Shown: piece after piece, positions 52,001 to 60,769 of the stretch
How the letters are laid out: every line of letters begins with the position of its first letter
How positions within the stretch are numbered: the stretch's first letter is position 1
Source: Hungatella sp. UBA4396
GTDB lineage: Bacteria; Bacillota; Clostridia; Lachnospirales; Lachnospiraceae
Assembly: GCA_002389905.1 (NCBI GenBank)
Contig: DGRE01000071.1
Location: forward strand, 62,001-126,000
Direction: 5' to 3'
Length of the DNA stretch: 64,000 bases
Notes under the pieces: model-generated
The model's input: only the letters and a program-made list of their open reading frames with translations
The model's database searches: none
What the model was told of the DNA's origin: nothing
Translations under genes and position numbers: made by a program

Positions 52001-52465
52001 ATGGAGAAAAAAAGGGAAAATATTCTGGTAAGCGCCTGTCTGCTGGGAGTGAACTGCCGCTATGACGGAGGAAACGGATTACAGGAGGGCCTGATGGGGC
52101 TTATGGATAAATACAGCTTAATCCCGGTCTGTCCTGAACAGCTTGGAGGCATGGAAACGCCAAGAGAGCCTGCGGAGCAGATATCCTCTGATACAGGGGA
52201 ATATTCCAAGGGCCGGGTGGTAACCTGCTCCGGAAAAGATGTGACAGACAGTTTTTTTAAAGGGGCGGAGGAAACCTTGAAGCTGGCTGCACTTTATGGC
52301 TGCAAAAAAGCTATTCTAAAGGAAAGAAGTCCTTCCTGCGGCTATGGAACTGTTTATGACGGGACTTTTTCAGGGACAAAAATTCCGGGAAGCGGTGTGA
52401 CAGCCAGGCTTTTAGCAGAAAACGAAATACTTGTGTATGGGGAAAGCAAGATAGAGAATTTTTGA
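52001..52465 (+). CDS. DUF523 family protein
   Basis: A 154-residue conserved protein. The family marks are ILVSACLLGVNCRYDGG at the N-terminus, PVCPEQLGGMETPREPAE near residue 45 and the C-terminal AILKERSPSCGYGTVYDG. Conserved Cys residues suggest metal or Fe-S binding. No biochemical role can be given from the sequence. GGGGAGGAG ribosome site; probably in one transcript with the ArsC-like gene and the HD protein. Confidence 0.88.
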   Translation: MEKKRENILVSACLLGVNCRYDGGNGLQEGLMGLMDKYSLIPVCPEQLGGMETPREPAEQISSDTGEYSKGRVVTCSGKDVTDSFFKGAEETLKLAALYGCKKAILKERSPSCGYGTVYDGTFSGTKIPGSGVTARLLAENEILVYGESKIENF

Positions 52466-52493
52466 GAAAATCACATAAAAGGAGAAAAAAGCT

Positions 52494-53087
52494 ATGAAAA
52501 CATCAGTTACAAGACAACAGGCCCTTGATCTGCTTATGAAGTATAATAAGGAACCCTTTCACCTGCTCCACGGACTGACTGTAGAGGGAGTTATGGGCTG
52601 GTATGCCAGGGAAACGGGATATGGAGAGGAGGAAGAATTCTGGACAATGGCCGGACTTCTTCACGATGTGGATTTTGAACAGTTTCCTGAGGAGCATTGC
52701 CGGAAGGCCCCTGAGCTGCTTGCGGAAATCGGGGCAGAGGAGGAGCTGGTCCACGCCATATGCAGTCATGGGTACGGAATCTGCTCTGAAGTAAAGCCGG
52801 AGCATGAGATGGAAAAAATCATGTTTGCAGCAGACGAACTGACCGGACTCATCGGTGCGGCCGTCCGGATGCGGCCTTCGAAAAGTGCCATGGATTTAGA
52901 GGTTTCCAGCTTAAAGAAAAAATATAAGGATAAGAGATTTGCAGCAGGATGTTCCAGGGATGTGATCGCATCAGGGGCAGAAAATCTGGGCTGGTCCCTG
53001 GACGAGCTGTTTGAAAAGACCATTCTTGCCATGCGTTCCTGCGAAGAGAAGATCAACCGGGAAATGGAAGAGCTAGAAGGAAAATAG
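52494..53087 (+). CDS. HD-domain phosphohydrolase-like protein
   Basis: A 197-residue protein. The HD motif lies in MAGLLHDVDFEQFPEEH near residue 60; an earlier Lys/His-rich segment (HLLHGLTVEGVM) and the later ICSHGYGI supply further metal-ligand candidates. Substrate unknown; such small HD proteins act on nucleotides or phosphates. AAAGGAG ribosome site, 28 bases after DUF523. Confidence 0.85.
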   Translation: MKTSVTRQQALDLLMKYNKEPFHLLHGLTVEGVMGWYARETGYGEEEEFWTMAGLLHDVDFEQFPEEHCRKAPELLAEIGAEEELVHAICSHGYGICSEVKPEHEMEKIMFAADELTGLIGAAVRMRPSKSAMDLEVSSLKKKYKDKRFAAGCSRDVIASGAENLGWSLDELFEKTILAMRSCEEKINREMEELEGK

Positions 53088-53151
53088 AGTTTTCAACGAA
53101 TGCAGATTTATGCATGGAGCTGGAAAATTATTCATATTTTATGAAAAATAC

Positions 53152-53180
53152 TTGACAGTAAAGGACAATTAAGCTATTAT
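53152..53180 (+). promoter_or_regulatory. Strong predicted promoter for aspartate kinase
   Basis: Perfect TTGACA (53152-53157), 17-base spacer, TATTAT (53175-53180), leaving a leader of about 57 bases. No lysine riboswitch fits in so short a leader. Confidence 0.75.
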
Positions 53181-53243
53181 TTCGGCATAATTTGTTTCTT
53201 GAAGATATACAGATACTAACCAGGTTCAGAGGAGAATGACGTT

Positions 53244-54563
53244 ATGAAGAAAGTTGTGAAATTTGGAGGAAGCTCTTTGGCCAGCGCCAGGCAGTTTAAA
53301 AAGGTAGGAGATATAATCCGCTCCGATAAGGCCAGACGGTTTGTAGTCCCTTCTGCGCCGGGCAAACGCAGTGATAAGGATGAAAAGGCCACTGATTTAT
53401 TGTATCAGTGCTATGATGCGGCCGCAGAGGGAAGAAGCTATAAAAAGATTCTGGAAAAAATTCAGGAACGTTATATGGAAATCATTGACGGCCTTGATTT
53501 GAATTTAAATCTGGATCATGAATTTGCTGCCATTGAGGAGAATTTCTTAAATAAAGCAGGACGTGATTATGCGGCTTCCAGAGGCGAGTATTTAAATGGA
53601 ATTATTATGGCAGAATACTTGGGCTATGAATTCATCGATGCGGCTGAGGTGATTTTCTTTAACGAAGACGGCACCTTTGAGACTGAGGCTACCAATAAGG
53701 AGCTTGGAGAGCGTCTGGCCCATGTGGATAAGGCTGTCATCCCCGGTTTCTACGGAGCAAAGCATGACGGCACCATCAAGACATTTTCCAGAGGCGGCTC
53801 CGATGTGACAGGCTCTATCGTTGCAAAGGCCATTCATGCGGACATGTATGAAAACTGGACCGATGTTTCCGGCTTTTTAGTGGCAGATCCCAGGATCATT
53901 AAGAATCCGGAAGTGATTGAGACCATTACATACAGGGAGTTACGGGAACTTGCCTATATGGGAGCCAGCGTTCTTCATGAGGATGCCATTTTCCCAGTGA
54001 GAAAAGAAGGAATCCCCATCAACATTCGCAATACCAACAAGCCCGATGACAAGGGAACTCTGATTGTGGAAAGCACCTGCCGCAAGCCTAATTACACCAT
54101 CACTGGAATTGCGGGAAAGAGAGGCTTTTGCTCCATCAATATTGAAAAGGCTATGATGAATGCTGAGGTGGGATTTGGAAGAAAGGTTCTGGAGGTATTT
54201 GAAAAATACGGCATTTCCTTTGAACACATTCCATCGGGAATTGATACCATGACCGTGTTTGTCCACCAGTCTGAGTTTGAGGAGTTTGAGCAGTCTGTCA
54301 TTGCAGGAATCCACAGAGCCGTGGAACCGGATTTCGTGGAACTGGAATCAGACCTGGCTTTGATTGCAGTAGTTGGAAGAGGCATGAAGGCTACCAGAGG
54401 AACAGCCGGAAGGATATTCTCCGCCTTGGCTCATTCCAGAGTCAATGTAAAGATGATCGACCAGGGGTCCAGTGAACTTAATATTATCATCGGCGTGAAG
54501 AATGCGGATTTTGAAACGGCGATTAAGGCCATTTATGATATATTTATTATGACTGAAGCGTAA
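53244..54563 (+). CDS. lysC: Aspartate kinase
   Basis: A 439-residue aspartokinase, the first step of lysine, threonine and methionine synthesis (aspartate to aspartyl phosphate). The N-terminal KVVKFGGSSLASARQF is the ATP-site signature, SRGGSDVTGSIVAKA near residue 180 the substrate loop, and two ACT domains (about 300-435) the allosteric site, with the second starting LALIAVVGRGMKATRGTAGR. Length matches clostridial single-subunit enzymes. GAGGAG ribosome site. Monocistronic with its own promoter and terminator. Confidence 0.95.
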   Translation: MKKVVKFGGSSLASARQFKKVGDIIRSDKARRFVVPSAPGKRSDKDEKATDLLYQCYDAAAEGRSYKKILEKIQERYMEIIDGLDLNLNLDHEFAAIEENFLNKAGRDYAASRGEYLNGIIMAEYLGYEFIDAAEVIFFNEDGTFETEATNKELGERLAHVDKAVIPGFYGAKHDGTIKTFSRGGSDVTGSIVAKAIHADMYENWTDVSGFLVADPRIIKNPEVIETITYRELRELAYMGASVLHEDAIFPVRKEGIPINIRNTNKPDDKGTLIVESTCRKPNYTITGIAGKRGFCSINIEKAMMNAEVGFGRKVLEVFEKYGISFEHIPSGIDTMTVFVHQSEFEEFEQSVIAGIHRAVEPDFVELESDLALIAVVGRGMKATRGTAGRIFSALAHSRVNVKMIDQGSSELNIIIGVKNADFETAIKAIYDIFIMTEA

Positions 54564-54582
54564 AATAGGAAAATGATACGTT

Positions 54583-54614
54583 GCCGCAGGGTTTTATAGC
54601 TCTGCGGCCTTTTT
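54583..54614 (+). terminator. Terminator after aspartate kinase
   Basis: GCCGCAG (54583-54589) pairs with CTGCGGC (54602-54608), then CTTTTT. Confidence 0.88.
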
Positions 54615-54751
54615 GGCAATAATGAGTTTCGCTTCCGTGGGTATTACAGGAATATCCTGATAAATGAGATAAAACGTGTACTTTTATAACTTAAGATGGT
54701 ATAATATCATCAGAAAACCTAAATATGCAGAACGAAGAAGGAGTGTTTATC

Positions 54752-54970
54752 ATGAGAGAAGTGAACGGTTTTTTTGATGGCACCACAGTGAAGCTCCTGG
54801 AACCAGCACCGAAGAAGAAGCAGAGAGTGATTGTGACATTTATAGATGACAATGAAGAATTTGAAGATTTACCGGTTGGAGTTTTGGCGGCATATGCAAA
54901 TCCTGAATTGAGACAGTTAGAAGAAGGGGCATTTGAACGTGCAATGGTAGAAAAACATGGTAATGGCTGA
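54752..54970 (+). CDS. Type II antitoxin-like protein
   Basis: A 72-residue protein (MREVNGFFDGTTVKLLEP start) with an N-terminal beta-strand pattern common in small antitoxins of VapB/DUF2281-like families and an acidic C-terminal half (DDNEEFEDLP). The start at 54752 follows AAGGAG. It overlaps the PIN-domain gene by 14 bases, the usual layout of an antitoxin gene followed by its toxin. Identification rests mainly on that pairing. Confidence 0.75.
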   Translation: MREVNGFFDGTTVKLLEPAPKKKQRVIVTFIDDNEEFEDLPVGVLAAYANPELRQLEEGAFERAMVEKHGNG

Positions 54971-55334
54971 TGCTAACACAATGATTCGATGTATCATTGG
55001 AGATGATGCAGCCAAGGTTGAAGAATTGCAGCAGATCAGAAGGGAACAGAAGATTATCTATACAATAGAGGTTATTGCCGAGGTTGTATATGTTTTGACA
55101 AAAGTGTATGGTGTAACAAGGAAACAGACCGGAGATGCTGTCATCACTTTTATCAGGGCAAAAAATATTGTTTGCAGAAATAGTGAGATTGTCATAAAAG
55201 CATTGGAACATTTTTCGGAGAATACACTGGATTTTGTAGATAATATTTTATTGGCGTACCATGAGCTGACAGGTGTTACAATATATAGCTATGACAAGAA
55301 GCTGCAGAATGCAATAAAAAAGTTTGGAGATTAA
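54957..55334 (+). CDS. PIN-domain toxin (VapC-like)
   Basis: A 125-residue PIN-domain ribonuclease. Acidic metal ligands are Asp5 or its neighbour in MADANTMIRCIIGDD, Glu in TIEVIAEVVYVL and Asp in LDFVDNILLAYHEL, with a final acidic YSYDKKL. Such proteins cut RNA and are held in check by the upstream antitoxin. The true start may be ATG 54963. The pair is A/T-richer than its neighbours and sits between two terminators, which suggests an independently gained module. Confidence 0.85.
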   Translation: MVMADANTMIRCIIGDDAAKVEELQQIRREQKIIYTIEVIAEVVYVLTKVYGVTRKQTGDAVITFIRAKNIVCRNSEIVIKALEHFSENTLDFVDNILLAYHELTGVTIYSYDKKLQNAIKKFGD

Positions 55335-55350
55335 TGGAATCATTTATCTG

Positions 55351-55403
55351 AAAAAGCAGAAGACGCAGGGATCTTTTTAGATCTCTGGAGCTTCTGCTTT
55401 TTT
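55351..55403. terminator. Bidirectional terminator after the toxin-antitoxin pair
   Basis: AAAAAGCAGAAG (55351-55362) pairs with CTTCTGCTTTTTT (55391-55403), with an additional inner GATC-containing pairing. It serves both the toxin (+) and the LysE exporter (-). Confidence 0.85.
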
Positions 55404-55413
55404 GATTAAAGGG

Positions 55414-56004
55414 CTAAAACCTCTCCGCCACAAGGGATATAGCACAGTATACCAGAAAAAGTGCCATACCCAGATTTAAAAGCTTTCTATGGCTGGAAAA
55501 AAAGCGGTTAAAGGCAGCCCCGAACAAGGACCAGCAGCAGGTTCCGGCCAGTCCTGCGAGGGAGAGAATGAGGATGAAGACAGTAAGGGCAGGAATGCTC
55601 CTATAATAGGGAAGGATAAAGGTGGTCATGGCTGTCAGGCCGTAGAGAATCACCTTTACATTGATAAACTGGAGGATCATGCCGTTTAATACGCTGTTGG
55701 TCTCTATGCGCCCGGAGTTTTCTGAATGAGGGGCATCCCTCCACACCGTCCAGGCCAGCCACAGGATGTATGCGGCTCCTGCATAGACCATGACAGGCTC
55801 TAAAACAGGGATAAAGCTGTATAAAAAACGGGTAAAGACCGAACAGACTGTCATGACGGAGAGAAATCCAAAGAAGACGCCCAGATTAAACCGAAGCCCC
55901 TTCCAAAAACCGTATTTACCTGCAATGGACATGGACATGATGTTATTTGGCCCCGGGGTAAATGCCGTCAAAAATATGTAAGAAAAAAATGCTGCGAAAT
56001 TCAT
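55414..56004 (-). CDS. LysE-family amino acid/metabolite exporter
   Basis: A 196-residue membrane protein with about six helices. The N-terminal TAFTPGPNNIMSMS carries the family TPGPNN motif, and GLRFNLGVFFGFL follows. The start at 56004 is set by AAGGAGGAAAAGG; the longer frame to 56094 crosses the divergent promoter region. It exports amino acids or small acids. The divergent XRE-cupin regulator next door probably controls it. Confidence 0.93.
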   Translation of the reverse strand: MNFAAFFSYIFLTAFTPGPNNIMSMSIAGKYGFWKGLRFNLGVFFGFLSVMTVCSVFTRFLYSFIPVLEPVMVYAGAAYILWLAWTVWRDAPHSENSGRIETNSVLNGMILQFINVKVILYGLTAMTTFILPYYRSIPALTVFILILSLAGLAGTCCWSLFGAAFNRFFSSHRKLLNLGMALFLVYCAISLVAERF

Positions 56005-56048
56005 CAATTGCCTTTTCCTCCTTTTGGGAATATGATATAATGTACAAA

Positions 56049-56069
56049 ACAAACAGTATATTAGTTTGT
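56049..56069. promoter_or_regulatory. Candidate operator between LysE exporter and XRE-cupin regulator
   Basis: ACAAAC (56049-56054), nine bases, GTTTGT (56064-56069): a perfect 6-bp inverted repeat in the 120-base divergent gap, among several TATAAT-like boxes. Its place suits autoregulation by the adjacent helix-turn-helix protein. Confidence 0.5.
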
Positions 56070-56124
56070 GTAATATAATATACAATTCGTGCATTATAAT
56101 GTCAATAGCTGGGAGGAAATTATT

Positions 56125-56682
56125 TTGGATTTTATTAATTCAATTGTTGCGGAAAATTTAAAAAGACTGAGAGAGCAGAGAAAGATGAGCCTGGACATGG
56201 CGGCAAAGGTCTCAGGAGTCAGTAAAAGCATGCTGGGGCAGATCGAAAGAGGAGATGTAAATCCCACCATATCTACGGTCTGGAAGATTGCAAACGGGTT
56301 TAAGGTTCCTTTTACAGAGCTGGTGAGCCGTCCCGAAGCAGAGCATGAGGTGATCCACAAGGGAATGGTCCAGCCGCTTCTTGAGGATGAGGGACATTAC
56401 CGCAATTATCCGGTCTTTCTCTATGACAGCAGAAGGCGGTTTGATATGCTTAACATCGAGCTGGACCCGGGAAGCGTTATGCAGGCGGAACCTCATCCGG
56501 AAAATACCCAGGAATTTCTCATGATCTTTTCCGGAGAGCTGGAGGTGGAGGCGGCAGGAGAAATTTTAAGAACAGGAGAAGGCGGCGCCATCCGTTTCCG
56601 CGCTGACTGCCCTCACCGGTATCACAATCCCGGAGAGGAGATATGCCGCTTAAGCATGGTGGTTTATTATCCGGAGGCATAG
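56125..56682 (+). CDS. XRE-type helix-turn-helix regulator with cupin domain
   Basis: A 185-residue regulator. The N-terminal HTH (residues 9-65: LKRLREQRKMSLDMAAKVSGVSKSMLGQIERG in two parts) is followed by a C-terminal cupin (about 105-182, with AEPHPENTQEFLMIFSGELEV). The start is TTG 56125, 8 bases after GGGAGG; the ATG at 56089 has no ribosome site. Regulators of this build often bind a small ligand in the cupin and control a divergent exporter, here LysE. Confidence 0.9.
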   Translation: MDFINSIVAENLKRLREQRKMSLDMAAKVSGVSKSMLGQIERGDVNPTISTVWKIANGFKVPFTELVSRPEAEHEVIHKGMVQPLLEDEGHYRNYPVFLYDSRRRFDMLNIELDPGSVMQAEPHPENTQEFLMIFSGELEVEAAGEILRTGEGGAIRFRADCPHRYHNPGEEICRLSMVVYYPEA

Positions 56683-56794
56683 GGCGAGCAAATTGGGACA
56701 AGCAGTTTCCGGACACACCCAGGGAAAAATTACTTTGGCCTTCTGGTAAATTATGGTACAATAAGGTTAAAAATAAATAAAATGGAGGATCATC

Positions 56795-57916
56795 ATGAAA
56801 TACAGGGATTTTGGAAAAACAGGAATAAAAGTGTCAGCCCTTGGGTTCGGAGCCATGAGACTCCCTCTCCTTGACGAGGACCATGTGGATGAAAAGCGTG
56901 CCGTGGCCATGATCCGTCATGCCATTGACCAGGGAGTGAATTACGTTGATACGGCATACCCCTACCACCAGGGAGAAAGCGAGCGGATTGTAGGCAATGC
57001 CTTAAAGGATGGGTACAGAGAAAAAACGTATCTGGCCACCAAATGTCCCGTGTGGAAGCTGGAAAAGCCGGAGGATTTTGACGCTGTTTTGCAGGAACAG
57101 CTGGAAAAGCTGCAGACAGACCATGTTGATTTTTATTTGCTTCACGCCTTAAGCCGGGAGCGGTTTGAGGAAAAGGTGAAAAAGCTTGAACTGGTAAAGG
57201 CCATGGAAAAGGCCAGGGAGGAAGGGAAAATAAAGTATATTGGATTTTCCTTCCATGATTCATATGATGTATTTCAGGATATCCTAGATTATTATGATGG
57301 ATGGGATTTTTGCCAGATCCAGTATAATTATGTGGATCTGGAACATCAGGCAGGAGCAAAGGGGCTGAAGGCTGCGGCTGAACGGGGGCTGGCAGTGGTG
57401 GTTATGGAGCCTCTTCTTGGAGGAAGGCTGGCAAATCCGGCCGATCATGTGAAAAAGGTATTTCCTGAAGATAAGTCCCCTGTGGAATATGCCCTTGATT
57501 TTCTTTGGGATCAGCCTGAAGTGAGCCTGCTTTTAAGCGGTATGAGTGACGAGCAGCAGCTTGAGGACAATCTTTCCTATGCTGAGCGCAGCCATGTGGG
57601 AATGGTCACAAAGGAAGAAGGAAAGATTTATAAAAAGGCCAAGGAAGTATTTGATTCCATGGCTTTGGTGGGCTGCACCGGCTGCCGTTACTGCGTGCCG
57701 TGTCCCTTTGGCCTTGAAATACCGGAGATATTTTCCTATTACAACATGACTGCGGCTCATAAGGAAAAAGAGGCCAAGTCAGGGTATCAGGCTCTCTCCG
57801 TTAAGGCAGAGGAATGCATGACCTGCCATCACTGTGAAGAAGAATGTCCCCAGATGATAAAGATCAGTCAGGTCATGCCTGAGGTTGCCAGGGTGTTTGA
57901 AAAAATGCAGGCTTAA
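56795..57916 (+). CDS. Aldo/keto reductase with C-terminal Fe-S domain
   Basis: A 373-residue reductase. The AKR barrel covers about 1-270, with VDTAYPYHQGESE, KCPVWK and LLHALSR catalytic segments; the usual His is present in FYLLHAL. A C-terminal ferredoxin-like part has two Cys clusters, CTGCRYCVPCP near residue 292 and CMTCHHCEEECP near 345. Such proteins are common in anaerobes and are thought to pass electrons; the substrate is unknown. GGAGG ribosome site. Twenty-six bases before the PPK2 gene. Confidence 0.92.
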   Translation: MKYRDFGKTGIKVSALGFGAMRLPLLDEDHVDEKRAVAMIRHAIDQGVNYVDTAYPYHQGESERIVGNALKDGYREKTYLATKCPVWKLEKPEDFDAVLQEQLEKLQTDHVDFYLLHALSRERFEEKVKKLELVKAMEKAREEGKIKYIGFSFHDSYDVFQDILDYYDGWDFCQIQYNYVDLEHQAGAKGLKAAAERGLAVVVMEPLLGGRLANPADHVKKVFPEDKSPVEYALDFLWDQPEVSLLLSGMSDEQQLEDNLSYAERSHVGMVTKEEGKIYKKAKEVFDSMALVGCTGCRYCVPCPFGLEIPEIFSYYNMTAAHKEKEAKSGYQALSVKAEECMTCHHCEEECPQMIKISQVMPEVARVFEKMQA

Positions 57917-57942
57917 CTGTTGTTGGAGAAGGAGGGCGGTTT

Positions 57943-59442
57943 ATGCTGGAGAAAATTGATTTATCAGAAAAGCTGGATAAGGAAACCTGTAAGAAAATAA
58001 GGGAAGAGCAGGCGGCGAGGCTTGGGCTCTTGCAGAGGGAATGCAAGGAGGCCGGGATTCCCGTTATGGTGGTGTTTGAAGGGCTTGGAGCTTCTGGAAA
58101 GGGAACCCAGATCAACCGTCTGATCCAGGCCTTAGACCCCAGGGGCTTTGATGTATATGCTAACAATAAATCAACAGAGGAGGAACAGATGCGCCCGTTT
58201 TTATGGCGTTTCTGGACCAAAACTCCGGCTGACGGCAGAATCTCTGTCTTTGACCGAAGCTGGTACCGCCAGGTGACGGCGGAACGGTTTGCCGGCCGGC
58301 TTCCTGATTCAGATTTGGAAGGAGCCTTCCATGACATCCAGTCCTTTGAACGGCAGTTGACCCATGGGGGAACGGTTATTATCAAGCTGTTTCTCTATAT
58401 TTCCAAAGAGGAACAGAAGAAGCGGTTTAAAAGGCTGGAAAGCTCTAAGGAAACAAGCTGGCGGGTCACAAAGGACGACTGGCGCAGAAATAAGGAATAT
58501 GACCGGTATATTGGGATCTGCGGGGAAATGCTGGAACGGACGGACATGGACTATGCCCCCTGGACCATTATCGAAGCTACAGACAAGGATTACTGCTCTG
58601 TAAAAATTATGACAAGGGTTGCGGACTGTCTGGAGGAGGTGTTGAGAAAACGCCGTCTTCAGGGAGAAAAAGGGAAGGCAGATACTATCCAACCCTCCGG
58701 AAGGTTTCCCAATAAGGTCCTTTCCGGTGTGGATTTGACAAAGACCCTGACAAAGGAAGAATATAAGAAGGAAATAGACCTGCTTGAAGAAAGACTGGAG
58801 TTTCTTCACAGCCAGATATACCTCTTAAGGATTCCGGTGGTTCTGGGCTTTGAGGGCTGGGATGCCGCCGGAAAGGGAGGGGCCATCAGACGCCTGACCG
58901 GCCATCTGGACCCAAGGGGCTACAAGGTCCATCCAACGGCAGCCCCCAATGATTTAGAGCGGGTACACCATTATCTGTGGCGTTTCTGGAACAATGTGCC
59001 GAAGGCAGGCCACATCGCCATTTTTGACCGGACCTGGTATGGCAGGGTTTTGGTGGAACGGATCGAGGGCTTTTGCAGGGAGCAGGAGTGGAGACAAGCC
59101 TACCAGGAAATCAATGAGATGGAGGCCCACATGGCAAATGCAGGAGCGGTTGTCATTAAATTCTGGCTTCACATTGATAAGGATGAACAGGAAAAACGAT
59201 TTAACGCCCGTCAGGAAAATCCAGCCAAGCAGTGGAAGATTACAGAAGAGGACTGGAGAAACCGGGAAAAATGGGATGAGTATGAGGCGGCAGTGGATGA
59301 AATGCTGGTCCGAACCTCCACCGCCTGTGCACCCTGGGTGGTCGTAGAAGGAAACTGCAAGTATTACGCCAGGGTCAAGGTGTTAAAGACTGTGGTGGAG
59401 GCTTTAGAGGCCAAGGTTAAGGAAAAAAAGAAAAATTTATGA
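57943..59442 (+). CDS. Polyphosphate kinase 2 family protein with two PPK2 domains (polyphosphate:AMP phosphotransferase type)
   Basis: A 499-residue tandem PPK2. Domain 1 (about 10-240) has Walker A-like VFEGLGASGKGTQINRL and FDRSWYRQV; domain 2 (about 265-490) has GFEGWDAAGKGGAIRRL and FDRTWYGRVLVERIEG. Both retain the Lys-Gly-x signature and the Asp-Arg lid residues. Two-domain enzymes of this length usually make ADP from AMP with polyphosphate. AAGGAGGGCGG ribosome site. Confidence 0.92.
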   Translation: MLEKIDLSEKLDKETCKKIREEQAARLGLLQRECKEAGIPVMVVFEGLGASGKGTQINRLIQALDPRGFDVYANNKSTEEEQMRPFLWRFWTKTPADGRISVFDRSWYRQVTAERFAGRLPDSDLEGAFHDIQSFERQLTHGGTVIIKLFLYISKEEQKKRFKRLESSKETSWRVTKDDWRRNKEYDRYIGICGEMLERTDMDYAPWTIIEATDKDYCSVKIMTRVADCLEEVLRKRRLQGEKGKADTIQPSGRFPNKVLSGVDLTKTLTKEEYKKEIDLLEERLEFLHSQIYLLRIPVVLGFEGWDAAGKGGAIRRLTGHLDPRGYKVHPTAAPNDLERVHHYLWRFWNNVPKAGHIAIFDRTWYGRVLVERIEGFCREQEWRQAYQEINEMEAHMANAGAVVIKFWLHIDKDEQEKRFNARQENPAKQWKITEEDWRNREKWDEYEAAVDEMLVRTSTACAPWVVVEGNCKYYARVKVLKTVVEALEAKVKEKKKNL

Positions 59443-59446
59443 TTGC

Positions 59447-59475
59447 TTGTATTTTTCCTCTTTTTCGTGTAAAGT
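59447..59475 (+). promoter_or_regulatory. Predicted promoter for the flavoprotein-cmk-ispH-rpsA group
   Basis: TTGTAT (59447-59452), 17-base spacer, TAAAGT (59470-59475), 38 bases before the flavoprotein start. Confidence 0.45.
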
Positions 59476-59512
59476 AGAAAAGCAGCGAACAAAGCAAGAA
59501 AGAGGAAGATGC

Positions 59513-60769
59513 ATGAATACGGTTTTAATCGTGGGCGGTGGTGCTGCAGGGATGCTGGCTGGAATAGCAGCAGCCCAAGCAGGCAGCACCGTCCATATTT
59601 TTGAGAAAAATGAAAAGCTGGGAAAGAAAATCTACATCACGGGAAAGGGACGGTGTAACGTGACCAATGCCTGTGATGTTGAAGAGCTGTTCGGAAATGT
59701 GGCGACCAATGCCAAGTTTTTATACAGCAGCTTTTACGGCTTTACCAATTTTGATATGATGAATCTTTTGGAAGAGCTTGGCTGTCACTTAAAGACAGAA
59801 CGGGGAAACCGGGTATTTCCGGTCTCCGACAGGTCTTCAGATGTGATCAAGGCTCTGACAAAAGGTCTTTCAGACCTTGGAGTTTCCGTTCATTACAGAG
59901 CGGAAGCAGAAGCCCTTTTAATGGAAGAAGGGGTTCTTAAGGGACTGGTGATAAAAGAAGGAACCAAAAAGACAAAGATATACGGAGATCAGGTGATCGT
60001 GGCCTGCGGAGGCTTATCCTATCAGACCACAGGTTCCACAGGAGACGGCTATGAGCTGGCAAAGCAGGCCGGCCACAAGGTCACCTCCCTTTCCCCGGCT
60101 CTCGTTCCCTTTGTGGCAGAGGAGCCCTGGGTCAAGGAGCTGCAGGGCTTGTCCCTGCGGAATGTGGAAGCGTCCATCTTAAAGGGAAAAAAGGTGATTT
60201 ATAAGGAGTTTGGGGAAATGCTGTTCACCCATTACGGAGTCAGCGGCCCTGTCCTTTTAAGCGCCAGCAGCTATGGGGCAAAGGAATTGAAAAAAGGGAC
60301 ATTGACTCTTTCCATCGATTTAAAGCCCGCCCTTTCGGCCGAGCAGCTTGACGCCAGGATTTTAAGGGATTTTGAGGAGGCTGTGAACAAGCAGTTTAAA
60401 AATGCCTTAAACAACTTATATCCTTCCAAGCTGGTGCCTGTTATCATCGATTTAAGCGGTATTCCGCCTGAAAAAAAGGTCAATGAAATTACAAAGGAAG
60501 AACGGCAGAATCTGATCCGCGTAACCAAGAACTTCACCCTGACCCTTACGTCCCTGAGAGGCTATAACGAGGCGGTAATTACCCAGGGAGGCGTTTCGGT
60601 GAAGGAGGTAAACCCCTCCACCATGGAATCCAAGCTGGTTCCCGGCCTTTATTTCGCCGGAGAGGTGCTGGATCTGGATGCAGTGACAGGAGGCTTTAAC
60701 TTACAGATCGCCTGGTCCACTGGATGGGCGTCAGGCTGCGCTGCCGGAGAGGAGAACAACGTAAGATGA
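59513..60769 (+). CDS. HI0933/YhiN-family FAD-dependent oxidoreductase
   Basis: A 418-residue flavoprotein. The N-terminal VLIVGGGAAGMLAGIAAAQAG is the FAD-binding motif, KLGKKIYITGKGRCNVTNACD near residue 38 the family signature, and GEVLDLDAVTGGFNLQIAWSTGW near the end closes the FAD domain. Role unknown in detail; one of the most widespread uncharacterised Firmicute flavoproteins. The start is ATG 59513, following AGAGGAAG. Its stop overlaps cmk by 4 bases, so the four genes that follow form an operon with it. Confidence 0.9.
   Translation: MNTVLIVGGGAAGMLAGIAAAQAGSTVHIFEKNEKLGKKIYITGKGRCNVTNACDVEELFGNVATNAKFLYSSFYGFTNFDMMNLLEELGCHLKTERGNRVFPVSDRSSDVIKALTKGLSDLGVSVHYRAEAEALLMEEGVLKGLVIKEGTKKTKIYGDQVIVACGGLSYQTTGSTGDGYELAKQAGHKVTSLSPALVPFVAEEPWVKELQGLSLRNVEASILKGKKVIYKEFGEMLFTHYGVSGPVLLSASSYGAKELKKGTLTLSIDLKPALSAEQLDARILRDFEEAVNKQFKNALNNLYPSKLVPVIIDLSGIPPEKKVNEITKEERQNLIRVTKNFTLTLTSLRGYNEAVITQGGVSVKEVNPSTMESKLVPGLYFAGEVLDLDAVTGGFNLQIAWSTGWASGCAAGEENNVR

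Noticed and set aside
53181..53243. A lysine riboswitch in front of aspartate kinase.
   Set aside because: The leader after the predicted promoter is about 57 bases, far too short, and has no terminator-like hairpin.
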